A stretch of 43,209 nucleotides of DNA from CAYQQU01 sp964419545. GTDB lineage: Bacteria; Bacteroidota; Bacteroidia; Chitinophagales; Saprospiraceae. The translations under genes were made by a program, and so were the position numbers. The stretch covers positions 1 through 43,209 of the forward strand of contig CAYQQU010000050.1 in assembly GCA_964419545.1 (NCBI GenBank), written 5' to 3'. The notes under the pieces were generated by a model, which was not told the DNA's origin, searched no databases, and was given only the letters and a program-made list of their open reading frames with translations. Below are positions 10,195 through 19,352 of this stretch, piece after piece; within the stretch, counting starts at the first letter, position 1, and every line of letters starts with the position of its first letter.

Positions 10195-11400
10195 ATGAAG
10201 ATCTTAAAACATCTTTTCAGAACCCATTTTTTTATTTTTCTACTGGCTTTTTCCGCCTGCCAGAACGACGATGCTGAATCGCTTTTACCCCAGGTAGAAA
10301 TTTCGGACCTGGAAAACGGCGATCTCATCCCTAACCAATACATTGTAGAACTGCACACCGACGCAGCGAACGAAGAAGAATTGGCTCAAGCCGGTGCGGC
10401 CGACGCCCGCAAAGACATCATGGCCCTGCGCGCCAACCGCCTATTTAGCCGGGTTGGCGCCAGGAAAGCCGAGCTGCTGGGGAGCTATAGCGGCGCCTTG
10501 CGCGGCTTCTTCGCCCGGTTGTCTGACGAAGACTTGGCAGTCCTGCGCGACGACCCCGAAGTCAAACGCATCCTGCCAGACCGGCTCTACCGGCTGCCCA
10601 TTTTCGAAGAACTTGAACAAATCCTGAGCGAACAACAAATACCCTGGGGCGTCGAGCGCGTCGGCGGCCCTGCCGACGGCTCCGGCAAAACGGCATGGAT
10701 CATTGATTCCGGAATTGACCTGGAGCATCCCGACCTCCTGGTCGACGAATCGCGCAGTCGCGCTTTCCTTTCGGGAATCGGCTTGTTCGAGACGCCTGAT
10801 GATCGCAACGGCCACGGCACCCACGTGGCGGGCACGGTGGCCGCGCTCGATAACGATTTCGGCGTAGTGGGCGTCGCAGCGGGCGCTACGGTGGTCTCGG
10901 TGCGGGTATTGAATCGCTTTGGCTCCGGCAGTTGGTCCAACATCATTGAAGGCATGGATTACGTCGCCCAGGTCGGGGCGCCCGGCGATGTCTGCAATAT
11001 GAGCTTGGGCGGCGCTGCCGACGAGTTGATCGACGACGCCCTGCGACAGGCGGCGACGAGCGGCGTGATCTTTTGCGTCGCCGCCGGGAATGAAAGCCAA
11101 AATATCGAGAACGTTTCCCCGGCGCGGGTCGATGCGCCCAATGTTTATACTGTTTCCGCGATGGACGATGCGGATGCGTTTGCTTCCTTCTCCAATTTCG
11201 GCCTCGGTGTCGATTATTGTGCGCCGGGCGTGGATATCGGCTCCACCTGGAGAAACGAAACTTACCGCCGGATTAGCGGTACTTCCATGGCGGCGCCGCA
11301 CCTCGCCGGCCTATTGCTTCTCGACCCCACCCCCGCCACCGACGGCTTCGTAGAGAACGATCCGGACGGGCAGCCCGACCCGATCGCAGTAAAGGAGTAA
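10195..11400 (+). CDS. Subtilisin-like (S8) serine protease lipoprotein
   Basis: A 401-residue predicted lipoprotein: signal sequence ending LLAFSAC with the acylated Cys22. A propeptide of inhibitor I9 type follows (residues about 45-130, NQYIVELHTDAANEEEL onward), then a peptidase S8 domain with D171 (WIIDSGIDLEHPD), H207 (RNGHGTHVAGTVAA), oxyanion Asn299 (VAAGNES) and S364 (SGTSMAAPHLAG). The triad is complete, so it should be an active proteinase-K-like endopeptidase held at the cell envelope or surface. The domain ends soon after the catalytic serine, and the tail ENDPDGQPDPIAVKE is short with no T9SS sorting domain. The start at 10195 is chosen because it begins the signal peptide; an upstream in-frame ATG at 10105 overlaps the pseudogene. 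Confidence 0.92.
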   Translation: MKILKHLFRTHFFIFLLAFSACQNDDAESLLPQVEISDLENGDLIPNQYIVELHTDAANEEELAQAGAADARKDIMALRANRLFSRVGARKAELLGSYSGALRGFFARLSDEDLAVLRDDPEVKRILPDRLYRLPIFEELEQILSEQQIPWGVERVGGPADGSGKTAWIIDSGIDLEHPDLLVDESRSRAFLSGIGLFETPDDRNGHGTHVAGTVAALDNDFGVVGVAAGATVVSVRVLNRFGSGSWSNIIEGMDYVAQVGAPGDVCNMSLGGAADELIDDALRQAATSGVIFCVAAGNESQNIENVSPARVDAPNVYTVSAMDDADAFASFSNFGLGVDYCAPGVDIGSTWRNETYRRISGTSMAAPHLAGLLLLDPTPATDGFVENDPDGQPDPIAVKE

Positions 11401-11416
11401 TACCCCGGGAACAACT

Positions 11417-11444
11417 GGCTCCATAGCCGTCAGGCTATGGAGCC
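11417..11444. terminator. Bidirectional terminator between convergent genes
   Basis: A 12-bp perfect stem GGCTCCATAGCC / GGCTATGGAGCC with a GTCA loop, followed on the plus strand by GATTTTAT. It sits between the convergent protease and T9SS genes and can serve both. Confidence 0.8.
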
Positions 11445-11458
11445 GATTTTATCGCGGT

Positions 11459-11480
11459 TAACCCATGAATATTCCGGGTT
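11459..11480. repeat. Solo end of the TTAACCCGG repeat family
   Basis: AACCCATGAATATTCCGGGTT matches the right end of the full copies of this family with about one change. It lies just past the 3' end of the T9SS gene, again at a gene terminus, and no second end is nearby. Confidence 0.5.
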
Positions 11481-11485
11481 CAGTA

Positions 11486-13093
11486 TTACTTGACAAACTT
11501 CTTCGCATACATGCCCTCGGCAGATTGCACCTGCAAAAGATATATACCTTCCGGTAAGTTGCGGATATCCAAGGTATGGGTATGATCCCTTGTCGGTTGT
11601 TCCAGCAACACGCGTCCGTCGAGGGAAAGAACACGCAAGTTGGCCGTTGGGCTCAGGCCCTCCACTGTGAGGAAATTCCTGGCCGGATTGGGGTACAGTT
11701 TGAGGTCGGGCGCTTTTGCTACTGCGTCGGTCGACGTAATAAAGGCGAAGAACAGATTGGCGTCCATCCCCGTCCATTCGTTCAGCCAGATCGTTTCGCT
11801 GTCAAAAGCGCCGACGTAATTGACCGGATCAAAGAACGGATCGTCGAGGGCGCAGCCGGCGTTCAGGGCCGGGCTGCCAGGGCTTAAACGGGGGTCGAAA
11901 ACTTCGGGGTCGGGGTTCAGGTTGACCAGCATTGGGTCGGCTATGGTGTTCTGGGTATTTTCCAGCAAGTTGATCAGGAGGGTAGCCGACTGATCTTCGT
12001 ACGAGGGATCGATATTGACCAGTTCCGACCAGGTGCTGCCCGCACCGAAGTCCCACCAGTAGTTGCAGTTCAACAGCAAATTGCCGGTTGCCAGATGGTC
12101 GTAGGAGTCCGCTATATCCGTCCGGTCTTCTACATTGATCGCATGCTCCGGGAAGTGAGTGAAAATGCTGTTGGTATAGACGCCGCCGGTACGATCCCGA
12201 AAAAGCAGGGCTTCCGAAGCGGAGTTTGCGACGTCGCTGCCCGGGCCGATATACGTCACGTTCGAGACTACCGGCTTGGAAAAGGGCTCCGCCAGGTCGG
12301 GGCTTGCACCGTCGTGTTCGCCGCAGCGATTGCTCTCTTCGTCTTGCAGGGCCAGCCAGAACTGACCTTTGCCGCGCCAGCCCAAATCCCAGTCGATCGA
12401 TTCATCGCTGTTAAATGAAACCGATAGGTATTTGAGGTTGACGGCGCCGCCCGACATCGTAATGGCATCGTCCTGACCGGCATAGACTTCGATGTTGGAG
12501 ATGATGGTCTTGGAACCAACGCCGCCGAGAAACAGCCCATCCATTTCTTCGTCGGGGAACGCTGAGGCTCCCGGGTGGCGAATGGATACGTACCTGAGCA
12601 CGCCGGAACTATCTGCTTCATTCTCCCCTCCGTAATAAAAAGGAGCGCCGTCAATACCTTCAAGGGATAAAAAGGCTACGGAAGTGCTATCCTCGGCAAT
12701 GGGCGCATCGCCAAGGATGGTGACTCCGCCCCACAGGCCTCGGTCGGAGAAAGTGACATCCGCCTCATCGTTGACATCATCGAGCTCGGACGTAAAGATT
12801 ACCGGCTCGGCCGCTGTACCCTCGGCGTGGATCCTGGCTCCTCTGGCAATGACCAAAGCCGAAGCCGTGGAGAAAGGAGCCGTAGGTACGAATTTCCCTT
12901 TGATCACCGTGCCCGCTTCGATATTCAGCACGCCGCCTGCTTCCAGTACGACAAATCCGTCCAGTAAATAGGTGTTGTCATTCGTCCAGTTGTAGGTGTT
13001 GCCGCCCTCCAGATCATCATCGGTGATCGTAACGACCTGGGCGTGCAACTGTAGCGCCAACAGGCATAAAAGTAAGCTGGTAAAAAATTTCAT
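11486..13093 (-). CDS. T9SS-secreted beta-helix-like protein
   Basis: A 535-residue secreted protein. It has a Sec signal peptide (MKFFTSLLLCLLALQLHAQ), then a body with the pattern of right-handed beta-helix proteins (LLDGFVVLEAGGVLNIEAGT and VIKGKF, later GVGSKTIISNIEVYAGQDDA). The C-terminal sorting domain of the type IX system runs over the last about 75 residues: DLKLYPNPARNFLTV, LRVLSLDGRVLLEQ, LDIRNLPEGIYLLQVQ and the end KKFVK. It should be exported, carried across the outer membrane by T9SS and attached to the surface or released. I cannot name its substrate; an adhesive or polysaccharide-binding role is inference. It is probably a single-gene transcript ending at the hairpin at 11417-11444. 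Confidence 0.85.
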   Translation of the reverse strand: MKFFTSLLLCLLALQLHAQVVTITDDDLEGGNTYNWTNDNTYLLDGFVVLEAGGVLNIEAGTVIKGKFVPTAPFSTASALVIARGARIHAEGTAAEPVIFTSELDDVNDEADVTFSDRGLWGGVTILGDAPIAEDSTSVAFLSLEGIDGAPFYYGGENEADSSGVLRYVSIRHPGASAFPDEEMDGLFLGGVGSKTIISNIEVYAGQDDAITMSGGAVNLKYLSVSFNSDESIDWDLGWRGKGQFWLALQDEESNRCGEHDGASPDLAEPFSKPVVSNVTYIGPGSDVANSASEALLFRDRTGGVYTNSIFTHFPEHAINVEDRTDIADSYDHLATGNLLLNCNYWWDFGAGSTWSELVNIDPSYEDQSATLLINLLENTQNTIADPMLVNLNPDPEVFDPRLSPGSPALNAGCALDDPFFDPVNYVGAFDSETIWLNEWTGMDANLFFAFITSTDAVAKAPDLKLYPNPARNFLTVEGLSPTANLRVLSLDGRVLLEQPTRDHTHTLDIRNLPEGIYLLQVQSAEGMYAKKFVK

Positions 13094-13249
13094 GCTTAAA
13101 AATATTTAAAAGGTGATTGAAATGATCAATGATGACATAGCCCTTCCACCTGGCGTAAAGGCAATACGCCAAATAGCGGGCTTGTTTTCGATTAATTATG
13201 GCTGGCTGTGATCCCTCAGGCTGGATACACCCGCACCCCAAGCTCTTTT

Positions 13250-13413
13250 AGAGCTTGTTTGGAGGTAGTCATTTTGGCTGCAAAACCCAGCTTTTGGAAC
13301 CTCCCTGTGGCATTTTTCCGGCCCGTAGCGCTGCTATGAGCCGGAAAAATCCCTTCGGGAGAACCCAAAATCTGAGTTTTTCGCTTCAAAAGCACTACCT
13401 CCAAACAAGCTCT
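13250..13413 (-). repeat. 164-bp palindromic element, copy 2
   Basis: Same 164-bp element as at 9637, in the opposite orientation, and identical by eye to copy 3 at 36098. Its last base (13413) is also the last base of the TAA stop codon of the gene to its right, so it inserted exactly at that stop codon or right after it. Confidence 0.92.
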
Positions 13414-14558
13414 TAGAGGTTGTCGATTTTAATGAATTTTGCCCGGATGTTCTTCCCGGAAGCCGTTCTGATATATAACCAGTATGGCCCGGGAGCAAGG
13501 TGTTGGACCTCCAGGCGGGCGCTGTCTTTTTCCCCTCCCGGGAAAGCTTTTTGCCGGCAGAGCTGATTTAAAATATTGTGTACGGCCACCGAGGTGATGC
13601 TCTCTCCATCAAGTTCCAATTCCAGAACTTCCGAAGTCGGGTTGGGATACAATTTTAGCACGGGTTCTTCTTCCGTCGTCTCCAATTCCCCGGTGGGAAG
13701 CATTTGGATGCTGTCCTGGTAAATCGTGATGCCGGTGGTGTCTCCGGCGAGATCCAGGGTCGACAATTGGTTGTCGATCATCCGGATCGGGATGATGGTC
13801 ATTGCAATCGTGGTATCGTTCACCGATAAGGTGAGGTCGTCCTCGATGATAAATTTCAGATCCGCTATTTTCCCGTAGCCGCTGGTTGTGGCAGTAGGAT
13901 CGAGCAGGTAAAACGCCATTTCGAAGCCCTGCGCCCCGGGTTCCTCGAAGTGGGAATCGAGGTTCATGGTCAAAATAGCCGTTTCTTCGAACAGCCAGTC
14001 CTCTGCTTCTTTTTCGATGACCGGATCGATCAGGCCGATAAACCCGGTATCGATCAGGATGCGAAAGGCAAGGCCGAAGAAATCTTCCACCGGCCGGGTC
14101 GGCGTACCAAGATGGATGGGAATAGTCAGCTCGCTTCCCAGGCTGGTTTGGATATTTTGATCTTCCGCTTGCCCGAGCCATATCAGCGGATCTTCGCCGT
14201 GGACGCCGCCGGAAAAATCTTCCCCCAGGTAAGGCGCGCGGGAGCTGTCCTGGTTGAGTTGTATAATGATGTGATCGATCAGGTCGATCTGGCCGTCCCC
14301 GTTACAATCTGCGTAAGCAAAGTTCTGCCCGTCGGGAAATGCTTCTGTCCATTCGTTTTCGATGGGCTGGCCGACCCACATCAGGCTGCCGTCAGGACGG
14401 GGCGGCCCCTCCGTATTATTGCTCAGCGCCCAATACAGCACGTCCACGGTATTGACCTCACCGTTGTCGTTGATATCGCCCGGCCACACCTGTGCGGAAA
14501 CGAGCGTGGCGAAAGCGAGAAAAAAAGCGGAAAGCATCGAAGGTAGTAAGCGCCGCAT
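13413..14558 (-). CDS. T9SS-secreted protein with dockerin-like calcium loops
   Basis: A 381-residue secreted protein with signal peptide MRRLLPSMLSAFFLAFATLVSAQ. Two dockerin/EF-hand-like calcium loops follow: GDINDNGEVNTVDVLYWAL (about 27-45) and ADCNGDGQIDLIDHIII (about 84-100). The middle is a beta-rich, cohesin-like region (LTIPIHLGTPTRPVEDFFGL; MTIIPIRMIDNQLSTLDLAG). A T9SS sorting domain ends the protein (VLKLYPNPTSEVLELELDG, LAPGPYWLYI, AKFIKIDNL). The calcium loops suggest a cell-surface binding protein; the partner is unknown. Its stop codon touches the 164-bp element, so any native terminator beyond the stop has been displaced. Confidence 0.82.
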   Translation of the reverse strand: MRRLLPSMLSAFFLAFATLVSAQVWPGDINDNGEVNTVDVLYWALSNNTEGPPRPDGSLMWVGQPIENEWTEAFPDGQNFAYADCNGDGQIDLIDHIIIQLNQDSSRAPYLGEDFSGGVHGEDPLIWLGQAEDQNIQTSLGSELTIPIHLGTPTRPVEDFFGLAFRILIDTGFIGLIDPVIEKEAEDWLFEETAILTMNLDSHFEEPGAQGFEMAFYLLDPTATTSGYGKIADLKFIIEDDLTLSVNDTTIAMTIIPIRMIDNQLSTLDLAGDTTGITIYQDSIQMLPTGELETTEEEPVLKLYPNPTSEVLELELDGESITSVAVHNILNQLCRQKAFPGGEKDSARLEVQHLAPGPYWLYIRTASGKNIRAKFIKIDNL

Positions 14559-14806
14559 GATTCATCATTTTTGACTATTCAAAGATATTGGTTCAGCGAA
14601 CGTCAGCCAACTACGTTTTTGTAAGAAAATCGAGCGATTTTTATCTTTTTAGGGTTTATTTAAAGGAAATATATATTGATTATCAGATAATTGTGGAATT
14701 ATTTTTCATAGTAAAATCGAGTGGCTTAACTTAGTGCGCAGGTAATAAATCCTATTTCACAGAGTACTTAGTCTTCGCGATCGTCGCATTTTAAAAAAGC
14801 AGCGCC

Positions 14807-16198
14807 GTGGAAAGGAGCAAACTGATATTACTGATAAAGACCCTGAACGCCGGAGAATGGGACCAACTCCACGATTTCGTCCGTTCGCCTTATTTCAACA
14901 AAGACGAACGGCTGATCCGGCTTTTCGACTTCTTTTTCGGCTGGGTGCGAGATGGTGCGGCGGGGCCGCTTGAAAAAGCGACCGTTTTCGAGGCCGTTTT
15001 TCCGGGCCGGCCCTTTGATAAAGCGCAGTTCAACCACCTGCAAAACTATCTGCTGCGATTGGTCGAACAGTTCCTGGCCCATCAGGCGCTGAAGGCCGAT
15101 CCGCACTTTCAGAACCAGGTACAGCTGAAAGCCTATCTGGAGCGAAGGTTGGAAAAACACTATGCGTTTAAGCGAAAACAATGGTCCCGGTTTTTTGAGC
15201 AGGAAACCTACCAGGAGGAAGACTACCACTACCGCCGGTTCGAATTGGCCAAAATCGAGAACGAGCGGTTTATCGTGCAACGCCAAAGGGTGGCCAATTC
15301 GGCAGTTCAGGAGGCCTCCCGGGCTCTAGACCTTTTCTACATCATTCAAAAGCTCAAGTTTCTGGTGGAAATACTCGACCGGCAGAAAAAATTCCCGCAA
15401 TTCTATGATACCCGGACTTTCGAACTGCTGGCGCCCCTGATCCAACGCGAAAACTTTGCGGAGATCCCCTACATCCGGATCTATCGCCAACTTGCTCAGG
15501 TGCTGATGGACGAAACGGAGGTGGCCCATTTCGACCGGTTCACTACTTTTTTGGAAGCATACGCCGCTTTTCTCAAACCCGCTGACCTTAAGCGCCTGTA
15601 TTTGTTCGCGATCAACTATTGCGTGCGCAAAATAGGCGCCGGCCAGGCTTTTCAACAACAACTATTGACGCTTTACACCAGGGGCCTCGAAAATGGGACG
15701 CTACTGGAGTACGGCTTGCTGTCGCCCTGGACCTATAAAAATGTCATTCAACTGGGCCTGGCGCTGGGGAAAACCGCCTGGGTGGAGCAATTTATCGAAA
15801 AATACGCCGGGAAACTGCCCCGGCACCTTTACAACGATGCGTATTACTACAACCTGGCTGCTCTGCATTACTCCAAACGGGATTACGAACGGGCCATGCA
15901 CTATCTGAATAGGGTGCAGTATTCTGACATTTCCTATAAGCTTTGGTCGAAGGAGCTGTTGCTGAAGTTGTACTTTGAATTAGACGAACTGGAAGCTTTA
16001 CACTCTTTGATCATTTCTTTTGAACAATTGATCAAGCGCAACAGGCAAATCCCCAGGCCACAAAAAGAAGCTTACCGCAATTTCCTGAGCATCGTTGCCA
16101 GGTTGGTGCGGAAAAATTACAAAGCGGAGGTTTTGGCGCAGGAGATCCAGGCTAAAACGCATTTGCGGGAGCGAAACTGGTTGTTGACGAAGGTTTGA
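14807..16198 (+). CDS. Conserved-looking helical protein of unknown function
   Basis: A 463-residue soluble protein rich in Leu, Tyr, Arg, Lys and aromatic residues with no signal peptide or membrane segment. Regular amphipathic helices and late segments such as DAYYYNLAALHYSKRDYERA and MHYLNRVQYSDISYKLWSKE look TPR-like, so it is probably an all-helical scaffold. I recognise no catalytic motif or named family. The start appears to be GTG at 14807, preceded by an AT-rich 250-base divergent intergenic region with no feature I can name. Its TGA stop lies inside the left arm of the mini-repeat at 16195-16249, which it shares with the convergent T9SS gene. Confidence 0.75.
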   Translation: MERSKLILLIKTLNAGEWDQLHDFVRSPYFNKDERLIRLFDFFFGWVRDGAAGPLEKATVFEAVFPGRPFDKAQFNHLQNYLLRLVEQFLAHQALKADPHFQNQVQLKAYLERRLEKHYAFKRKQWSRFFEQETYQEEDYHYRRFELAKIENERFIVQRQRVANSAVQEASRALDLFYIIQKLKFLVEILDRQKKFPQFYDTRTFELLAPLIQRENFAEIPYIRIYRQLAQVLMDETEVAHFDRFTTFLEAYAAFLKPADLKRLYLFAINYCVRKIGAGQAFQQQLLTLYTRGLENGTLLEYGLLSPWTYKNVIQLGLALGKTAWVEQFIEKYAGKLPRHLYNDAYYYNLAALHYSKRDYERAMHYLNRVQYSDISYKLWSKELLLKLYFELDELEALHSLIISFEQLIKRNRQIPRPQKEAYRNFLSIVARLVRKNYKAEVLAQEIQAKTHLRERNWLLTKV

Positions 16199-16249
16199 CC
16201 CGGCTTATTCATGCATTGATCTACGGAACCCATGAAAAATCCAGGTCAA
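16195..16249. terminator. Mini-repeat hairpin supplying both convergent stop codons
   Basis: TTGACCCGGCTTATTCATG (16195-16213) pairs with its near-complement at 16231-16249 (three mismatches in 19) around a 17-base loop. The arms match the ends of the TTAACCCGG repeat family. TTGACC gives the TGA stop of the rightward gene (16196-16198) and, on the other strand, the TGA stop of the leftward T9SS gene (16248-16246). It probably serves as a two-way terminator. Confidence 0.65.
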
Positions 16250-19179
16250 CGCACCAACAAAACATCGCCCTGCAACTGCTCGGCGCCGGCCTCCTTGCGC
16301 ACGACCGCCACGTATACGTATACGCCGGCGGGCATGTCCTTCCCCTCGAAGGCGCCGTTCCAGGCGGCGTCCGGCATCCGGCTTTCGTAGACGAGGGCGC
16401 CTCAGCGGTCGAACACCTGCAGGCTTTCCAGCACCAGCCCGGGGTCAGACGGGAAAATGCGGAACCGATCGTTTATGCCATCGCCGTTGGGCGAAAAAGC
16501 GGTGGGGACGAAGACTTCCTCCGGAGGCCGGACTACGACCTCCACGGTGTAGATCCCGGTGCAGCCGCCGGCCGGTTCCGTGATCGCAACCGAGTAGCGC
16601 TGATCGTCTTCCAGGGTGATCAGCGGCGACCGGCAATCGGTGCACGAAAGGCCAAAGGCCGGCGACCAGCTGTAGGCGAGCGGCAGACCGGGAAGGCCGG
16701 AAAGGACCACCGGGCTGGGAACGCCCCGGAAAACCGTAAGGAGGGTGTCGCCGCTGAGGTCGAATGGCTCGAAATTTTCTACGGTCAATACCGTATCGGC
16801 CAGCAGGCAGTTGTTGGTGGAAACTACGGCCACCGGGTAATTACCTGCCGGAAGGCCCGATAGCGCCGCCGGATCGATGGTTTGCCCGTCGAGCAGTACC
16901 GTAAGGTCGACAGGGGGCGAAAGAGCGATCGAAATGGCCCCGTTGCTCCCGGCGCATTGCTCCGGTTCTACCGTAAAGGTTACTGCGGGAAGGATGGGGC
17001 TGGTAAGGGTTACGGTTTGCACCTGCGAACAGCCGGCCGCGTCTTCCACCCGCAAGGTGTAGTTGCCGTCGGCCAGGGAGGCTGCCGTGCTTTGGGTGCT
17101 GATGATCGCGCCCGCCTCGTCCCGCCATTCGATGGTGTAGGGGGGCGTGCCCGTGATTTCCGCAACCGCTAATTGCCCATCGTTTTGCCCGGGGCAGGGA
17201 TTATCCGTTACCTCGATGGCGCCGATGGCAAAGGGCGCAGCCTCCGCTACGCTGAAGTCCAGAACAGTCTGGCAGGCGCCATTTCCGGCTATGGTGAAGG
17301 CCGCGGCCTGGTAGTCGCCGGGGGGCAGGCCTTCCACCGCGCTGCCGGAACTCAGCTGCACCCCGGCGGCGTCCCGCCAGAAGATCGTCCAGGAGGGAAG
17401 GGCGTTGGCCATTTCGGCCGATCCCAGCGGACCGTCGCAGCCCGCGTTATTCACCTGCAAGTCCGGGTCAGGGAAAGCGACCGCCTGAATATTGACCGGC
17501 GCGGTGATTTCGCCGCATTCGGAGTCGGCAACAACCTGGAGGGCGGTATCCCGGGTGACGGTCAGGGATAAATTGGAGGTGTCGGACAGCAGGACGCCCG
17601 ACGGGGTCTGCCAGGCCCACGACAGGGCGCCCGGGAGGTCGGCGGTGAGGTCGACGGCGCTGCCGGCGCAGACCGAGCCCGGCGCTTCGACCGCAATCGC
17701 CCCCGGCGCGATGGAGATCACTTCGATGGCCAGCTCCCGGGTTTCGCAATCATCAGTGGCGGTGACCGAGTAGGTTCCCGGCGCTGCAACCTGAATGCTG
17801 CGCCCGGCCTCGCCGGTGCTCCAGGTGAAATCGGCGCATTTGCTGGCCGTCACTTCCAGGGTGAGCGTATCGCCGGGGCACCATTCATACTGGGGCTGCC
17901 CGGTGAGTTCGAGTTCGATATAGGGCCGGTAGAAAAAATGGTTGGGGAAGTTGGGCATGCCGAGCGACCTGCCGAAAAACTCGGAGTCGGGATTCCCGGA
18001 CAGGCTCAGTAATTGCGGGACAATAGCGGGGTTGTCGGTGTCGGGGCATTCAATCCTGCCCAGGAAGGACTGCTCAAACAGGAAGTAGATATTCCCGTCG
18101 GGGCCGGGCTGCCATTGCGTGAACGGAAAAAAACTATTGGTATTCATCGCGCCGATCTGCTGAAAGGCGCTGCCCGGGGCCAGCCCTTCCATCGCCACCC
18201 GGTACACCGGCTTTTCGGTCTCGAAGAAATCTTCTACCTGGACCGCGTAAAAGTACCGGCCGGAAGGAGAAAAAGCACCCCGGAAAATGCCGTTCAGCGG
18301 CACCCGCACCCGGTTGCTGATCGTTCCGGCAGCCGGGTCAAAATCGTAAAAGGCGGCCGATTCCTGCGACCACTCTACCAACTTGCTTTTATCCGGCGAA
18401 GCTTTCGTATAAAAAAAGAACTCGCTGCTGAGGGCGGAAGGGTAGGAGCCGGCCTCCTCGATACCGGCGGCCGTAACGGAAAAGACGACAAACTCCCGGT
18501 TCAGCGAAGCGCCGTCCCGGATGACGATCAGCCAGTAGTCTTCCCCGTTGGCGTGTTCTACGGCCACGAGTATTTCCCAGGTGGGCGTGTAGATGCGCTC
18601 ATCGGCCACTACCACTTCCCCCAATCCGCCGTTGGCCGTCATGTCGATCTCGAAGTACGACAGGCCGCGGCCCTGCTCCTGTCCGGGCAGGCTGCCGTCG
18701 ATGACGTATTCGCTTTCCTCCATCGTAAACAAATAGTAGTTGGTAGCCGAGCCGGGTTTCGGTACGGCCACGCACGAATTGGCCGCGCTGAAACCGCCCC
18801 CTTCGGCGCCCATCATATTGTACATCACCTCGTTGTCGGCGTTCCAGATGTAGCCGGGGTTTTGCATGCTGCCGGGCAGGCGCCCGCCCCCGTTGCTGTA
18901 GAAGAGCAGGTTGCCGGCTTCGTCACAAATGGCGGAGGAGCCCTCAGGGGTTTCTATGGCGGAAAATATGCCGGCCGGATCGGCGCCGTTGAAGTCGAGG
19001 CCGTAGCCCGCGCCGAAATGCCAGACATTGCCGCGCTTGCTGTAGCAGTCACAGTCGCCGAAATCGACGAGGCCGTCGCCGTCGTCATCCGTCAGGTTGT
19101 CACAGATCTCCTGAGCCGGCAGAGTAAGCCGGCCGCCGCAGAGCAGGATGAGAAAGGTAAAAAGATAGAGTCCCCGCAT
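16246..19179 (-). pseudogene. Large T9SS protein, gliding-type CTD, one in-frame TGA
   Basis: A 977-codon frame with one TGA at 16404-16402. Signal peptide MRGLYLFTFLILLCGGRLTLPAQ, then a region with YSNGGGRLPG, WQPGPDGNIYF and similar beta-propeller-like segments (to about 420), several PKD/SprB-like beta repeats (VCAGSAVDLTADLPG, DNPCPGQNDGQLAVAEITG, DGNYTLRVEDAAGCSQV), and a gliding-motility-type sorting domain FVPTAFSPNGDGINDRFRIF. At the usual VFDRWG the sequence is VFDR-TGA-GALVYES, then WNGAFEGKDMPAGVYVYVAV to the true end GDVLLVR. TGA replaces Trp (TGG). If real, about 50 residues of the sorting domain are lost and T9SS export should fail; it may also be a sequencing or strain variant. 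Confidence 0.85.
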
Positions 19180-19316
19180 TCGATATTCTTTGCGAATAAA
19201 ATACCGGTGCGTGGGTTTTGTTGGCGAGATCCGGTGTAAAGGAGCAATTGGTCGGATTTTGTCATCGGGTAAATCGCCTACCGCTCTATTTACCTGGTTT
19301 TTTCAAAGTGCGTAAA

Positions 19317-19346
19317 GACATCCGAAGTGAGCCCACTTCGGATGTC
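19317..19346 (-). terminator. Terminator of the helix-hairpin-helix lipoprotein gene
   Basis: A 13-bp perfect stem GACATCCGAAGTG / CACTTCGGATGTC with a 4-base loop begins six bases after the gene's stop codon on the minus strand and is followed there by TTTACG. The T-run is short, but stem and position fit a terminator. Confidence 0.7.
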
Positions 19347-19352
19347 AATCGG

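Noticed and set aside
13256..13404. Frames inside the 164-bp element as a conserved small protein
   Set aside because: The element is open in several frames on both strands because it is palindromic and stop-poor; starts and ends depend on flanking DNA and no signal for translation is seen.
16402..16404. Reassignment of TGA to tryptophan
   Set aside because: TGA is used as the normal stop of other genes here (for example at 16196-16198 and in batB), and TGG is used for Trp throughout, so the in-frame TGA is an isolated event.
18013..19239. 408-codon plus-strand frame across the large T9SS gene
   Set aside because: It is the antisense of a clear secreted protein with signal peptide and sorting domain; its own translation has no family features.
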